Source: Verrucomicrobiota bacterium
GTDB taxonomy: Bacteria; Verrucomicrobiota; Verrucomicrobiia; Opitutales; Opitutaceae
DNA: 64,000 nucleotides
Assembly: GCA_019510185.1 (NCBI GenBank)
Contig: JAEKKV010000014.1
Span: forward strand, 1-64,000
Direction of reading: 5' to 3'
The translations under genes were made by a program, and so were the position numbers. The notes below the pieces were generated by a model. That model did no database searches. It was not told where the DNA came from and was given only the letters and a program-made list of their open reading frames with translations. This document shows positions 16,581 through 25,399 of the stretch, piece after piece; positions within the stretch are counted from its first letter, which is position 1, and every line of letters starts with the position of its first letter.

Positions 16581-17860
16581 GGGGAAGCGGGTCCGTGAAA
16601 GGCGATTGGCTCGAACTTCGGCGCGAGCAGGTGGTTCGCGATGAACGCGATGAGGTAAGCCACGGAGCAAAAGCCGAAGATGATGGCATAACCATTGGCG
16701 AAGCGGTCGAGCAGGAAGCCGGTGATCAGAGGGAAAGCCATGCCGCCGATGGACCCCACCATGCTGCCGACGCCGACGAGCGAGGCCACCGCGCGTTTCG
16801 GAAACATATCCGAGACGGTGGTGAAAAGATTCGCCGACCAAGCCTGATGGGCCGCGCCGGCCAGGCCGATGAGCACAACCGCCGCCCAGTCGCCCACGTG
16901 CGTGACGAGCGCAATGGGCAACACGCATAACGCGAAGACGAACATGCCCGACTTGCGCGCGCGGGTGAGGCTCCATCCGCGACGGATCAGCCATCCCGTG
17001 ACCCAGCCGCCGCCGATGCTCAGCACCGTGATGATTGTGTAGATGGAGACGAGATGCACCCAGCTGGCCTTGATATCGAGATGGCGCGTTTTTTTGAAAA
17101 AGTCCGGCAGCCAGATCAGGAAAAACCACCAGACCGGATCGGTCATGAACTTCGCCACGATAAACGACCAGGCCTCGCGATGGCGCAACACGGCGCGCCA
17201 GGTCACGCTGCCGGCGACGGGACCCGCATCCGGCGTATCGGCCTCGATGTAGGCCAGCTCGGCCGGCGAGACGCGGCGCGATTTTTCCGGTTGCGCGAAG
17301 AGCAGCCACCACGCCACCACCCACACGAAGCCGGCTGCGCCCGCAAAAACGAACGCCCAGTGCCAGCCCAGCGAGTAAGCGATGGCCGGAACGACCGCGG
17401 GCGCGATGATGGCGCCAACATTCGCGCCGGAGTTGAACAGGCTGGTGGCGAAGGCGCGTTCCTTCTTGGGAAACCATTGCGCCGTCGCCTTGACTGCGGC
17501 GGGAAAGTTTCCGCCCTCACCGAGGCCCAGCGCGATGCGCGCGCCAAAGAAGCCGGTGATCGAACCGACGAACGCATGGCCGAGCGCGGCGAGGCTCCAG
17601 AGGCTGATCGAGGCGGCGTAACCGATTTTCGTGCCGAAGCGGTCGATAAACCAGCCGAAGGCCAGCAGGCTCACGCCGTACGAGGCCTGAAACGCCGAGT
17701 TGATCGCGCCGAACTGCGTGCTCGTCCAACCCAGTTGCTCGTCGAGGATCGGCTTGAGCAGCGAAAGGATCTGCCGGTCGATGTAGTTGATCGTCGTCGC
17801 AAAAAACAACAGGGCGCAAATCACCCAGCGGTATTTGCTGTAGGACGGGGCCTCGGTCAT
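16577..17860 (-). CDS. exuT: MFS hexuronate transporter (ACS family)
   Basis: 427 residues with about twelve hydrophobic helices. The anion:cation symporter signature region is seen in ATTINYIDRQILSLL (helix 1), WFIDRFGTKIGYA (motif between helices 2 and 3) and ARIALGLGEGGNFPAAVKA. PVWWFFLIWLPDFFKK is typical of the ExuT branch. It should carry glucuronate and galacturonate with protons into the cytoplasm. It overlaps both neighbours, uxuA and uxaC, by four bases, so the three are translationally coupled, and the pathway context agrees with the substrate. Confidence 0.9.
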   Translation of the reverse strand: MTEAPSYSKYRWVICALLFFATTINYIDRQILSLLKPILDEQLGWTSTQFGAINSAFQASYGVSLLAFGWFIDRFGTKIGYAASISLWSLAALGHAFVGSITGFFGARIALGLGEGGNFPAAVKATAQWFPKKERAFATSLFNSGANVGAIIAPAVVPAIAYSLGWHWAFVFAGAAGFVWVVAWWLLFAQPEKSRRVSPAELAYIEADTPDAGPVAGSVTWRAVLRHREAWSFIVAKFMTDPVWWFFLIWLPDFFKKTRHLDIKASWVHLVSIYTIITVLSIGGGWVTGWLIRRGWSLTRARKSGMFVFALCVLPIALVTHVGDWAAVVLIGLAGAAHQAWSANLFTTVSDMFPKRAVASLVGVGSMVGSIGGMAFPLITGFLLDRFANGYAIIFGFCSVAYLIAFIANHLLAPKFEPIAFHGPASP

Positions 17861-19089
17861 GGGGCGGCGGGGTTGATGGATTCCGCGTGGCGGAGGCCGA
17901 GCATGAGGCCGCGCAACTCCGCGAGGCCGCGCATGCGCCCGATGCAGGAGTAGCCGGGCGTGATCTCGACGGTTTTTTCCAGATCGTCCATCATAGTGTG
18001 GCCGTGGTCGGGGCGGAAAGGAAGGAGCCAGTCCGCGCGGCCCTCGGCGCGGCGGCGGTCTTGCTCGTCGAGCAGGACACGCGCCACGGCCGGCATATCC
18101 ACCGAGCCGGCGAGATGGTCGGCCTCGAAAAAGGAGCCGTCGGGCAGGCGCTGCGTGCTGCGCAGGTGGACGGCGTGAATGCGGGGCGCGAACCGTCGGG
18201 CCATCGCGGGCAGGTCGTTGCTAGGCCGGGCGCTGAAGGAGCCGGTGCAGAAGCACAGTCCGTTGGCCGGGCTGTCCACGCGGCGGAGGAGAGCCGCGAC
18301 TTGGGACTCCGTCGAGACGATGCGCGGCAGACCGAGCACCGGAAAAGGCGGATCGTCGGGATGGATGGCCAGGCGCACACCGACGGACTCGGCCACGGGC
18401 ACGACCTCTTCGTGGAAACGCGCGAGGTTGTTCTCCAGATCGCCGTCGCGAAAATGCGCGTAACGCGCGAGCATGGCGCGAATGTCATCGAGTTGGAGTC
18501 CCCATTTCACGCCGGGGAAAACGTCGATGATGCTGCGCACAAACGCCGCCCGGGCGTCGTCGCCGAGACCGCCCCACCAGGAAGCGGCGCGGGCGATCTG
18601 GTCGGCGGTGTAGTCGGCCTCGGCGCCGCGGCGTTTCAGCGCGTGCAACTCGAACGCGCAGAATTTCACGGGGTCGAACAGCAGGCATTCCGAACCGTCC
18701 GGCAGGACATGGCGCATGTCGGTGCGAATCCAGTCGAGCACGGGCATGAAGTTATAAACCACCGTGGTGACGCCCTCGGCGGCGAGGTTGCGGAGCGTCT
18801 CGCGGTAGTTGAAAAACAGCCGCGTGAGATCGCCGCTGCCGGTTTTGATGGCCTCGTGCACGGGCACGGACTCGACCGCGGTCCAGCGCAGACCCGCGGC
18901 CTCGACGAGCGCCTTGCGTTCGCGGATGGCTTCGCGCGGCCAGAGCTCGCCGTAGGGAATCTGGTGCAGCGAGGTGAACACGGCGCCGGCGCCGGCCTGC
19001 CGGATATAGGCGAGCGGCACGGGATCGTTCGGGCCGTACCAGCGGAACGATTCTTCCAGGAGATTCAGGCCGGGAGCGGTGATATTCAT
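17857..19089 (-). CDS. uxuA: mannonate dehydratase
   Basis: 410 residues. Converts D-mannonate to 2-keto-3-deoxygluconate with a divalent metal in a TIM barrel. Hallmarks: FRWYGPNDPVPLAYIRQAGA near the N-terminus, GVTTVVYNFMPVLDW, the metal-site segments AIHPDDPPFPVLGLPRI and FCTGSFSARPSNDL, and IHAVHLRSTQR. It begins 8 bp after uxuB ends and overlaps exuT by four bases. Substrate supplied by the UxuB-type dehydrogenase just upstream. Confidence 0.95.
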   Translation of the reverse strand: MNITAPGLNLLEESFRWYGPNDPVPLAYIRQAGAGAVFTSLHQIPYGELWPREAIRERKALVEAAGLRWTAVESVPVHEAIKTGSGDLTRLFFNYRETLRNLAAEGVTTVVYNFMPVLDWIRTDMRHVLPDGSECLLFDPVKFCAFELHALKRRGAEADYTADQIARAASWWGGLGDDARAAFVRSIIDVFPGVKWGLQLDDIRAMLARYAHFRDGDLENNLARFHEEVVPVAESVGVRLAIHPDDPPFPVLGLPRIVSTESQVAALLRRVDSPANGLCFCTGSFSARPSNDLPAMARRFAPRIHAVHLRSTQRLPDGSFFEADHLAGSVDMPAVARVLLDEQDRRRAEGRADWLLPFRPDHGHTMMDDLEKTVEITPGYSCIGRMRGLAELRGLMLGLRHAESINPAAP

Positions 19090-19097
19090 CGAGATGA

Positions 19098-19922
19098 TCA
19101 GACGCCGGAGAACGCGGTGAAGCCGCCGTCCACGGCGAGGATGGTGCCGGTGACGAATTTCGAGGCGTCGGCCAGCAGGTAATGAAGGGCGCCGTGCAGT
19201 TCATCGGCCTCACCAAAGCGGCCGAAAGGCGTGTTGCGCACGACGAGCTGGCCGCGCTCGGTGAGCGAGCCGTCCTCGTTGGTGAGCAAGCGGCGGTTCT
19301 GCTCGCCAATGAAAAACCCCGGGAGAATCGCGTTCACGCGCACGCGGCCTTCGGTGCGGCGCGCCAGGTCGAGGGACAGCCAGCGGGTGAAATTCTCAAC
19401 AGCCGATTTCGCCGCGGAGTAACCGACCACGCGGGTGACGGCCTGCGGCGCGGAAACGGACGAGAAGTTGACGATCGAGCCGCGTCCTCCGGCGACCAGG
19501 GCCGGCACAAACACCAGCGACGGCAGCACGGTGCCGTGGAGGTTGAGATCAACGACCTGCCGGAAGGCGGCAAAATCAAGATCCTCGAAATTCTTGCCGG
19601 GTGGAATCGTGGCGCCCGGCATGTTGCCGCCGGCGCCGTTGAGCAGCGCGTCGATGCGTCCCCATTTCTCCAAGACCGTATCGCGGGCCCGCTCCAGCGC
19701 GGCGCGGTCGAGGACGTCGGCGACGACGCCCAGACAGCGGGCGGACGGCGTGCGTCGGCGGCAGCGGGCGAGCGCGACGTCGAGTTTGTCCTGGGTGCGG
19801 CCGATATAAACGACGCGGGCGCCTTGGGCGACCAGGTAATCGGCGGCGGAGCCGGCCAGCGCGCCGGTGGCGCCCGTGACAAGAACAACACGATCGGTGA
19901 TATCGAACAGGGGGCTGATCAT
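19098..19922 (-). CDS. uxuB: SDR-type D-mannonate oxidoreductase (fructuronate reductase)
   Basis: 274 residues, short-chain dehydrogenase fold. Rossmann motif VLVTGATGALAGSAADYL, then NGAGGNMPGATIPPG, catalytic Ser in IVNFSSVSAPQ and Tyr/Lys in VGYSAAKSAVENF, and NAILPGFFIGEQNRRLL. The GGNMPGAT and PGFF(I/L)xxQNRxLL motifs are those of the SDR proteins that replace the long-chain UxuB dehydrogenase in many bacteria. Reduces fructuronate to mannonate with NADH or NADPH. First gene of the operon; the 2-keto-3-deoxygluconate kinase and aldolase needed afterwards are not in this window. Generic SDR remains possible, but context argues for this role. Confidence 0.85.
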   Translation of the reverse strand: MISPLFDITDRVVLVTGATGALAGSAADYLVAQGARVVYIGRTQDKLDVALARCRRRTPSARCLGVVADVLDRAALERARDTVLEKWGRIDALLNGAGGNMPGATIPPGKNFEDLDFAAFRQVVDLNLHGTVLPSLVFVPALVAGGRGSIVNFSSVSAPQAVTRVVGYSAAKSAVENFTRWLSLDLARRTEGRVRVNAILPGFFIGEQNRRLLTNEDGSLTERGQLVVRNTPFGRFGEADELHGALHYLLADASKFVTGTILAVDGGFTAFSGV

Positions 19923-20003
19923 TAAAAAAGCTTTGGATAAAAGCCGCCCCGAGTTCGATGCGACCCTGATCGAAAATCAACCTCGGATTAGGTATTCGCA
20001 GCA

Positions 20004-20897
20004 TTAAGCCGCCGATCCGCGTGCGGTCCGGTCCAACTTCGCCAGCACGCCCGTCCGTGCCCGGAAGAGAACGTCCGCCTTGCGCCGACCCTCGACGGCC
20101 AGCGCATCGTGCCGGCGGATGAGGTCACGCACGAACGGCTCCAGCGCCTTCCGCCTGCGCCGGTGCCCGCGGACATGGGCCGTCAGTTGCGCGCCGAGAA
20201 TCTCGAAATCGTGAATTTCCCCCATGAGCGACTGGCAGGCGTGCAATTTCTCCAGCCGGTCGGCGGTGATCGACGGCAGGATCGGTTGAAGAAACTCCGC
20301 CAGATAACGCAGCTCCCGCAGCGCAATGCGGGCACGATGAATTTCGCCGCCGGTCCAAACGGCGGGTTCTCCCTCGACGACCCGACGGCGATTTAATTCC
20401 AACGCCCGTGCCAGGCCGGCGCGACAGAGCGCGTCGTTTCCGCCCCCGGCGACCATCGCCTCAAACCATGCTTCGATCGTTGCCAAGGATTGCTTCAATC
20501 CGCCGGCGCCTGCTTCCAACTTTTGCGCAGCGGAAGCGCCCAGCGCCCGCTCCTGCCGTCCCAGGTGTCCATAAAACGATCCCAAGGCCGGGTGCGCCCG
20601 GCGCAGTGGCTTGACCACACCGAGCTGCACCTGCGTGTCGCGCAAGCGGGCGACGCTCTTCAGCTGGCGCTTCATTTCCCGACGGGCCGTTTTCAGCTCA
20701 TCGGCGGCGGCGAGGCCTTGCAGCAGCTCAAAAATCACGAGCAACCGCCGACCCTCGATGCGCAGGCCGTGCACGGCCTTGGTCGACAGTTTCCCCCGGC
20801 AGCGGCGCAGTCGTTTCCAATAACGACGCCGCTGCCGGTGCAAGGTCTGGAGCAGGTGGGCGCCAGCCGGCGACTGTAAAGAATCAACGCGTGCCAT
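20004..20897 (-). CDS. CHAD-domain protein
   Basis: 297 residues from the ATG at 20897. A longer frame exists, but it would cross the start of the divergent inositol-phosphate synthase gene and adds no conserved sequence. The whole protein is a CHAD domain: all-helical, very rich in Arg and His, with paired helices such as STKAVHGLRIEGRRLLVIFE and IHRARIALRELRYLAEFLQP. CHAD domains bind inorganic polyphosphate and are often found with phosphate or polyphosphate enzymes; no such gene is adjacent here. Cytoplasmic or polyphosphate-granule associated. Confidence 0.85.
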   Translation of the reverse strand: MARVDSLQSPAGAHLLQTLHRQRRRYWKRLRRCRGKLSTKAVHGLRIEGRRLLVIFELLQGLAAADELKTARREMKRQLKSVARLRDTQVQLGVVKPLRRAHPALGSFYGHLGRQERALGASAAQKLEAGAGGLKQSLATIEAWFEAMVAGGGNDALCRAGLARALELNRRRVVEGEPAVWTGGEIHRARIALRELRYLAEFLQPILPSITADRLEKLHACQSLMGEIHDFEILGAQLTAHVRGHRRRRKALEPFVRDLIRRHDALAVEGRRKADVLFRARTGVLAKLDRTARGSAA

Positions 20898-21142
20898 GGC
20901 GGCCCCTCCGGAACGGCGGCGGGCGCGCGCAGCCGCGGTCTGAAATTGTCGTGCCCATAAAACAGCCTCCGCCTGCCCGCAGTTAACCGTGAAAAGAATC
21001 CGCCGCAACCTGTCGCCGGGAAAGCCGCGCTCCGCCAAATGTCGCAGGCAAGCTGCCCCAGCATCGGATGGGAGTTGTTCCGTGAACCGCTTCGGAGCCC
21101 CACCCGCTTCGTTTGCGAGCCGGCAGCTGCGACCATCCGGCA

Positions 21143-22333
21143 ATGACCACCCCGAGCCAACCCCAAGCCGCCCCGCTCCCCACCCCCGTCCGTCCGCACA
21201 AGCGAGTGCGCGTCGCCATCATTGGCGTGGGCAACTGCGCTTCCTCCCTCGTGCAAGGCGTCCAGTTTTATCAAAACGCCTCGGAGACCGAAAGCGTTCC
21301 CGGCCTCATGCACGTCAACCTCGGCGGCTATCACGTGCGCGACATCGAGTTCAGCGCCGCCTTCGACATCGACCGCGAAAAGGTCGGCAAGGATCTCTCC
21401 GAGGCGATTTTCACCGCGCCCAACAACACGATCACGTTCGCGCACGTCCGGCCGCTGGGCGTTCCGGTTCACCGCGGCATGACCCATGACGGACTCGGCA
21501 AATACCTCTCGCAAAAAATCAAAAAGGCGCCCGGACCAACCGACGACATCGTGAGCATTCTCAAGGAAACGCGGACCGACGTGGTGGTCTCGTATCTCCC
21601 GGTTGGCTCCGAAATGGCGACCAAGTGGTATGTGGAGCAGGTGCTCGAGGCGGGCTGCGGTTTCGTGAATTGCATCCCGGTGTTCATCGCCTCGCAGCCT
21701 TACTGGCAGGGACGATTCATGGAACGCGGACTTCCACTCATCGGCGACGACATCAAATCACAGGCCGGCGCCACGATCATTCATCGCGCATTGGTCAATC
21801 TCTTCCGCGAACGCGGCGTGCTCCTCGACCGGACGTATCAGCTCAATTTCGGCGGCAACACGGATTTCCTCAATATGCTCGAACGGGAACGCCTCGACTC
21901 GAAGAAAATTTCCAAGACCAACGCCGTCACCAGCCAGTTCGGCCAGCCCCTGCCCTCCGACGACGTTCACGTGGGGCCGAGCGATTTCGTTCCCTGGCTC
22001 CAGGATCGCAAGTGGTGCTACATCCATGTCGAGGGCACCGCCTTTGGCGGCGTGCCGTTAAAATGCGAACTGAAGCTCGAAGTCTGGGACTCGCCTAATT
22101 CGGCCGGCGTGGTGATCGACGCCGTGCGCTGCATCAAGCTCGCCCTCGACCGCGGCCTTTCCGGCGCCCTCACGGGCCCCGCGGCCTACTTCATGAAATC
22201 CCCGCCGCAGCAATACTCCGATCACGACGCCCGCGAACTCACCGAGGCGTTCATCCACGAGGACGACGCGGTCGCCCGGCGCATCAACGTCACGCTGCAA
22301 ACGCGTTCCCGCGGCACTTCCCTTGGTCAATGA
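21143..22333 (+). CDS. ino1: inositol-3-phosphate synthase
   Basis: 396 residues from the ATG at 21143; residues before this in the open frame have no homologous look. Makes 1D-myo-inositol 3-phosphate from glucose 6-phosphate with bound NAD. N-terminal Rossmann motif [17 protein letters not shown], the domain around [20 protein letters not shown], and the catalytic Lys-rich region [17 protein letters not shown] and [10 protein letters not shown] place it in the prokaryotic (actinobacterial-type) branch. It is divergent from the CHAD gene and convergent with the glycan operon, whose last gene ends only 18 bp away. The product could feed an inositol-containing lipid or sugar made by that operon; this is inference. 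Confidence 0.9.
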   Translation: MTTPSQPQAAPLPTPVRPHKRVRVAIIGVGNCASSLVQGVQFYQNASETESVPGLMHVNLGGYHVRDIEFSAAFDIDREKVGKDLSEAIFTAPNNTITFAHVRPLGVPVHRGMTHDGLGKYLSQKIKKAPGPTDDIVSILKETRTDVVVSYLPVGSEMATKWYVEQVLEAGCGFVNCIPVFIASQPYWQGRFMERGLPLIGDDIKSQAGATIIHRALVNLFRERGVLLDRTYQLNFGGNTDFLNMLERERLDSKKISKTNAVTSQFGQPLPSDDVHVGPSDFVPWLQDRKWCYIHVEGTAFGGVPLKCELKLEVWDSPNSAGVVIDAVRCIKLALDRGLSGALTGPAAYFMKSPPQQYSDHDARELTEAFIHEDDAVARRINVTLQTRSRGTSLGQ

Positions 22334-22351
22334 CCCGCGGAAGAAAAAGCC

Positions 22352-23161
22352 TCATGCGCCCGCCGCAGTCCGGCCGGTGGCCGACGCGATTTCTTCCGAA
22401 TCCGGAGCTCCGGCGGCTCCTGGCGTGGCGGGCGCGCAGAGGTAAATCTCGTGACCGGGCCGGGCGACCACCTCCAGTCCCGCGGTCCGCAGCATCGCGC
22501 CCACGCAAGCGTGATTGGGCGCCCACCAATTCGTGGGATCGCCCGCGAGGGCGTGCTCGATGAAGGCCATTTTCGGCCAGCCGGCCTGCAGCATGTGCGA
22601 GCGCTCCTCGATTTCGAGATCGGCGGGCGTCGCCAACTCCTCCTCGTCCGGCAGAGTGAGCGTTTGAAAAACCAGCTGTCGCTTCACTTTTTCCGCCATG
22701 AGGTCGAGGGCCAGCAACGGATAGCGCAGGTGATAAAAAACGCCCATGAACAGCACCAGGTCGAAGCGCTCCGTCCAGCGCGCCAGATCGTAGACCTGGC
22801 CCTGGCGCAACGTGATCGCCTGGGTCAGGCCAAACTGACGCGCAGCCCACGCCGCCTGACGGAGAAAATGCGGATCCTTGTCCAGACCGGTGACGCGCGC
22901 TCCGCGGCGGGCCAGCTCGATGGAGTAGTAGCCGGCGTTGCAACCGATATCGAGCACGGTCCAGCCTTCCATATCCAGGGGAAAGCAGCCGGCGATCTGC
23001 CGCCATTTAAAATCCGGAAAGTCGCCCAGCGGATGATCCGGCGCCGTCTCCGTGCCGTCGGGCAGGTGCAGGTTGTGAAACCACGGCCCGTAGCCTCTTG
23101 CCTCCGCCGCCAGCCCCGTGTCCCGCTGGCGGGTCTGAATCATAAACCGTGGCGGATTCAT
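22352..23161 (-). CDS. SAM-dependent methyltransferase, TIGR04290-like
   Basis: 269 residues. Class I methyltransferase: motif I is TVLDIGCNAGYYSIELARRG, with the acidic residue of motif II in VTGLDKDPHFL; FDLVLFMGVFYHLRYPLLAL resembles the TrmO/CmoB-like group. The N-terminal lead (FHNLHLPDGTETAP, DFPDFKWRQIAGCFP) is what I recall of the TIGR04290 (Rta_06860-type) family that travels with glycan clusters. The ATG at 23161 overlaps the preceding gene stop by four bases, which favours it over the ATG at 23143. Last gene of the nine-gene operon; likely methylates a sugar of the product. Confidence 0.85.
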   Translation of the reverse strand: MNPPRFMIQTRQRDTGLAAEARGYGPWFHNLHLPDGTETAPDHPLGDFPDFKWRQIAGCFPLDMEGWTVLDIGCNAGYYSIELARRGARVTGLDKDPHFLRQAAWAARQFGLTQAITLRQGQVYDLARWTERFDLVLFMGVFYHLRYPLLALDLMAEKVKRQLVFQTLTLPDEEELATPADLEIEERSHMLQAGWPKMAFIEHALAGDPTNWWAPNHACVGAMLRTAGLEVVARPGHEIYLCAPATPGAAGAPDSEEIASATGRTAAGA

Positions 23162-24270
23162 TGGAGAAGGGAAACGGGCGCGGCGGAAACCGGGGCGAGC
23201 CGGGAAACGCCGGCTTCGCGCAGATAGCTTTCCAGCTCGACGGCGCGATGGGCCGCGGTGTGTTCTTCGAGCACCCGTCGCCGGGCGGCATTGCCAATCT
23301 CGGCCGCCTTTTCGGGAGAGATCTCCTGCAGGAAATGCTCCACGTCGGCGGCATCCCGCGCGATCAAGATCTCCTTTCCGGGCGAGAAAAACGTCTCCAG
23401 TCCGGGCCAGGAATCGCTGATGATCGGCGTGCCACAAGCCGCCGCCTCGAACAGACGAACGCTGGGCGAATAGCCGGCGGCGATCATTTCGGCGCGCGTG
23501 AGATTGAGGGTGAAGCGCTGCTGATTGTAGAATCTCCGGTGCGCCGCTGGCGGCAGGTGCTCGACGCGCTCGACATTGGCGGGCCAGGCGATGCCGTCCG
23601 GATATTGCGCGCCGGCAACGATGAACGAGCGGGACGGCGCACGACTGGCGGGACGGAGCATCAGTTGCTCCAGTCCTGGCTGACGATCATCGCTGTAGGT
23701 ACCGAGATAGCCCAGATCCCAATGCGTGCGCTTGGCGCAGGATTCAGGGAAGTAGCTCCACGGATCAACCGCGCAATAAAGCGGTCGCGCCACCCTCGCC
23801 CCCCAGCGCTGCTCAAGCTGCGCGAGGACGGGACCTCCGGTGAAAGACAGATAGAGATGATAGCGCGGAATCAGAGACTCCGAGAGATAACCGATGGAGC
23901 CGTGACGCAGGCGGGCCAGCGTCACCGGCGTGTCGATGTCGTAAAAGGCGACGACACCCGAAGAAATGGCCAGCACCCATTCGCCGATCGCGATACCGTC
24001 CGGCACATAGGATCCCACGATCACCGCGTCCGCTTCGGCGATTTTCCGGGAGTGGCGCTCCCGGAGTTCGTCGAAGTTGCCATAGAGACACACGGCGACT
24101 CCGGGGATATGGGCCGCGTCGCGCTGCCGGGCATACCACGGTGTGTCGCGCTCGAGGAAATACACCTGGTGTCCACGGCGGGCGAGTTCGCGCACCAGCG
24201 CTCGATAGGTGGTCGCATGGCCGTTGCCCCACGACGAGGTGATCGAAAGACCGAGAATGACGATTTTCAT
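23158..24270 (-). CDS. CgeB-like glycosyltransferase (third of three)
   Basis: 370 residues from the ATG at 24270, which overlaps the stop of the upstream gene by four bases. N-terminal pattern ITSSWGNGHATTYRALVREL with the GHQVYFLERDTPWY strand-turn, and C-terminal nucleotide-sugar motif SVRLFEAAACGTPIISDSW followed by ETFFSPGKEILIARD, as in CgeB/Glyco_trans_1_2 proteins. No membrane helix: a cytoplasmic GT-B enzyme. The two neighbouring CgeB-like proteins share the SxxSxWxxGxAxxxR start, so the three are paralogues. Donor and acceptor unknown. Confidence 0.85.
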   Translation of the reverse strand: MKIVILGLSITSSWGNGHATTYRALVRELARRGHQVYFLERDTPWYARQRDAAHIPGVAVCLYGNFDELRERHSRKIAEADAVIVGSYVPDGIAIGEWVLAISSGVVAFYDIDTPVTLARLRHGSIGYLSESLIPRYHLYLSFTGGPVLAQLEQRWGARVARPLYCAVDPWSYFPESCAKRTHWDLGYLGTYSDDRQPGLEQLMLRPASRAPSRSFIVAGAQYPDGIAWPANVERVEHLPPAAHRRFYNQQRFTLNLTRAEMIAAGYSPSVRLFEAAACGTPIISDSWPGLETFFSPGKEILIARDAADVEHFLQEISPEKAAEIGNAARRRVLEEHTAAHRAVELESYLREAGVSRLAPVSAAPVSLLQ

Positions 24271-25382
24271 GGTGCCACCTCCTCCACGGGCTCGCCCCAG
24301 GTGGTCCGGCAATCCAGCAGCGTCTCCAGCAGATCGACTCGATGCGCGTAGGTGTGGTCGTTCTGGATACGGCGGCGCGCGGCCTCGCCGATGGCCTTCG
24401 CGCGCTCCGGCGTGAGCTCGTCCAGCAGCGCGGCCACCTCCGCGCCGTTCCGGGCGACGAGCACCTCCGTCCCCGGCTCCAGGAAAAGTTCTATGCCCGT
24501 CCAAGCATCCGTGATCAGGCAGGCCCCCGCCCCCACCGCCTCGAAGATCCGCGTGGGCGGCGAAAACCCGTAGCTGGCCATGCTTTCGCGATTGATGTTG
24601 AGCACGGCGCCGGGCGAACAGTTGAAGGCGTTGTGATCCCAGGTGTAAACGTGCCCCGCATAGTTGACGTTGGCGGGAAGCGGACGGTCGTCCCAGCCGC
24701 TGCCGCCGAGCAGGAAACGGCGTGCCGGCAACGCCTCGGCCACGTTGAGGAAAAACTCCTCCACCCGCTTTTCGCGGTCCGGCAGGCGGTTGCCGAGAAA
24801 GGCGAGATCGCCGGCAAAACGGGGATCGGGCGGCACCGGGAAATGGACGTGCGGATCGAGCGCGTTGTAAATCGGCACGCAACGCACCGCGCCGAGCGCC
24901 TCGTAGGCGTCGATCACCGGCCGGCCGCCTCCGTAGGTCAGCACCAAATCGTAGCGGGGAATCAACGCGCGGAACGGATCCTCCTCGTCGGCCTGCATGC
25001 GATCCAGCGTGGCAGGCGCGTCCACATCCCAGAAAATCACCGTCGTTCGCGGACTTTTCAACGCGAGCACGGCCGCCTCGAGAATGTTGTCCCAAACGCC
25101 GACTCCGCTCGCCTTGACCACGAGGTCCGCCGACCGCGCGCTCTCCACCGCGACAAACACCGAGGACGGCGAATTGGCCGGATAGACCACCACCTTCGCC
25201 CAGTCAGGATCGGGAATATCACGATGTTCCTGCCGGTCATAGGCATTCGGTTCGTAAAACGTGATCTGGTGGCCGCGCTCGGCGAGCGCCCGGAGGATGC
25301 CACGGTAGTAAGTGGCGGCGCCGTTCCAATAGGCCGAGACCAGGCTGGAACCGAAGAAAGCGATGTGGAGGCTGTTTTTCAT
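24267..25382 (-). CDS. CgeB-like glycosyltransferase (second of three)
   Basis: 371 residues. N-terminus IAFFGSSLVSAYWNGAATYY and GHQITFYEPNAYDRQEH; C-terminal PPTRIFEAVGAGACLITDAW then GTEVLVARNGAEV, the conserved loop of CgeB/Glyco_trans_1_2 glycosyltransferases. It begins 17 bp after the previous gene (one of the few non-overlapping junctions of this operon) and overlaps the next by four bases. Cytoplasmic. Exact sugar unknown. Confidence 0.85.
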   Translation of the reverse strand: MKNSLHIAFFGSSLVSAYWNGAATYYRGILRALAERGHQITFYEPNAYDRQEHRDIPDPDWAKVVVYPANSPSSVFVAVESARSADLVVKASGVGVWDNILEAAVLALKSPRTTVIFWDVDAPATLDRMQADEEDPFRALIPRYDLVLTYGGGRPVIDAYEALGAVRCVPIYNALDPHVHFPVPPDPRFAGDLAFLGNRLPDREKRVEEFFLNVAEALPARRFLLGGSGWDDRPLPANVNYAGHVYTWDHNAFNCSPGAVLNINRESMASYGFSPPTRIFEAVGAGACLITDAWTGIELFLEPGTEVLVARNGAEVAALLDELTPERAKAIGEAARRRIQNDHTYAHRVDLLETLLDCRTTWGEPVEEVAP

Positions 25383-25399
25383 ACAAAGGGAAATCGGAA

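Noticed and set aside
16581..17477. Apparent N-terminal extension of uxaC to 774 codons
   Set aside because: The extra part is the wrong frame of exuT; the 4-base overlap start at 16580 gives the normal protein length.
24271..25095. Apparent N-terminal extension of a CgeB-like gene to 645 codons
   Set aside because: Out-of-frame reading of the upstream glycosyltransferase; the ATG at 24270 overlaps its stop.
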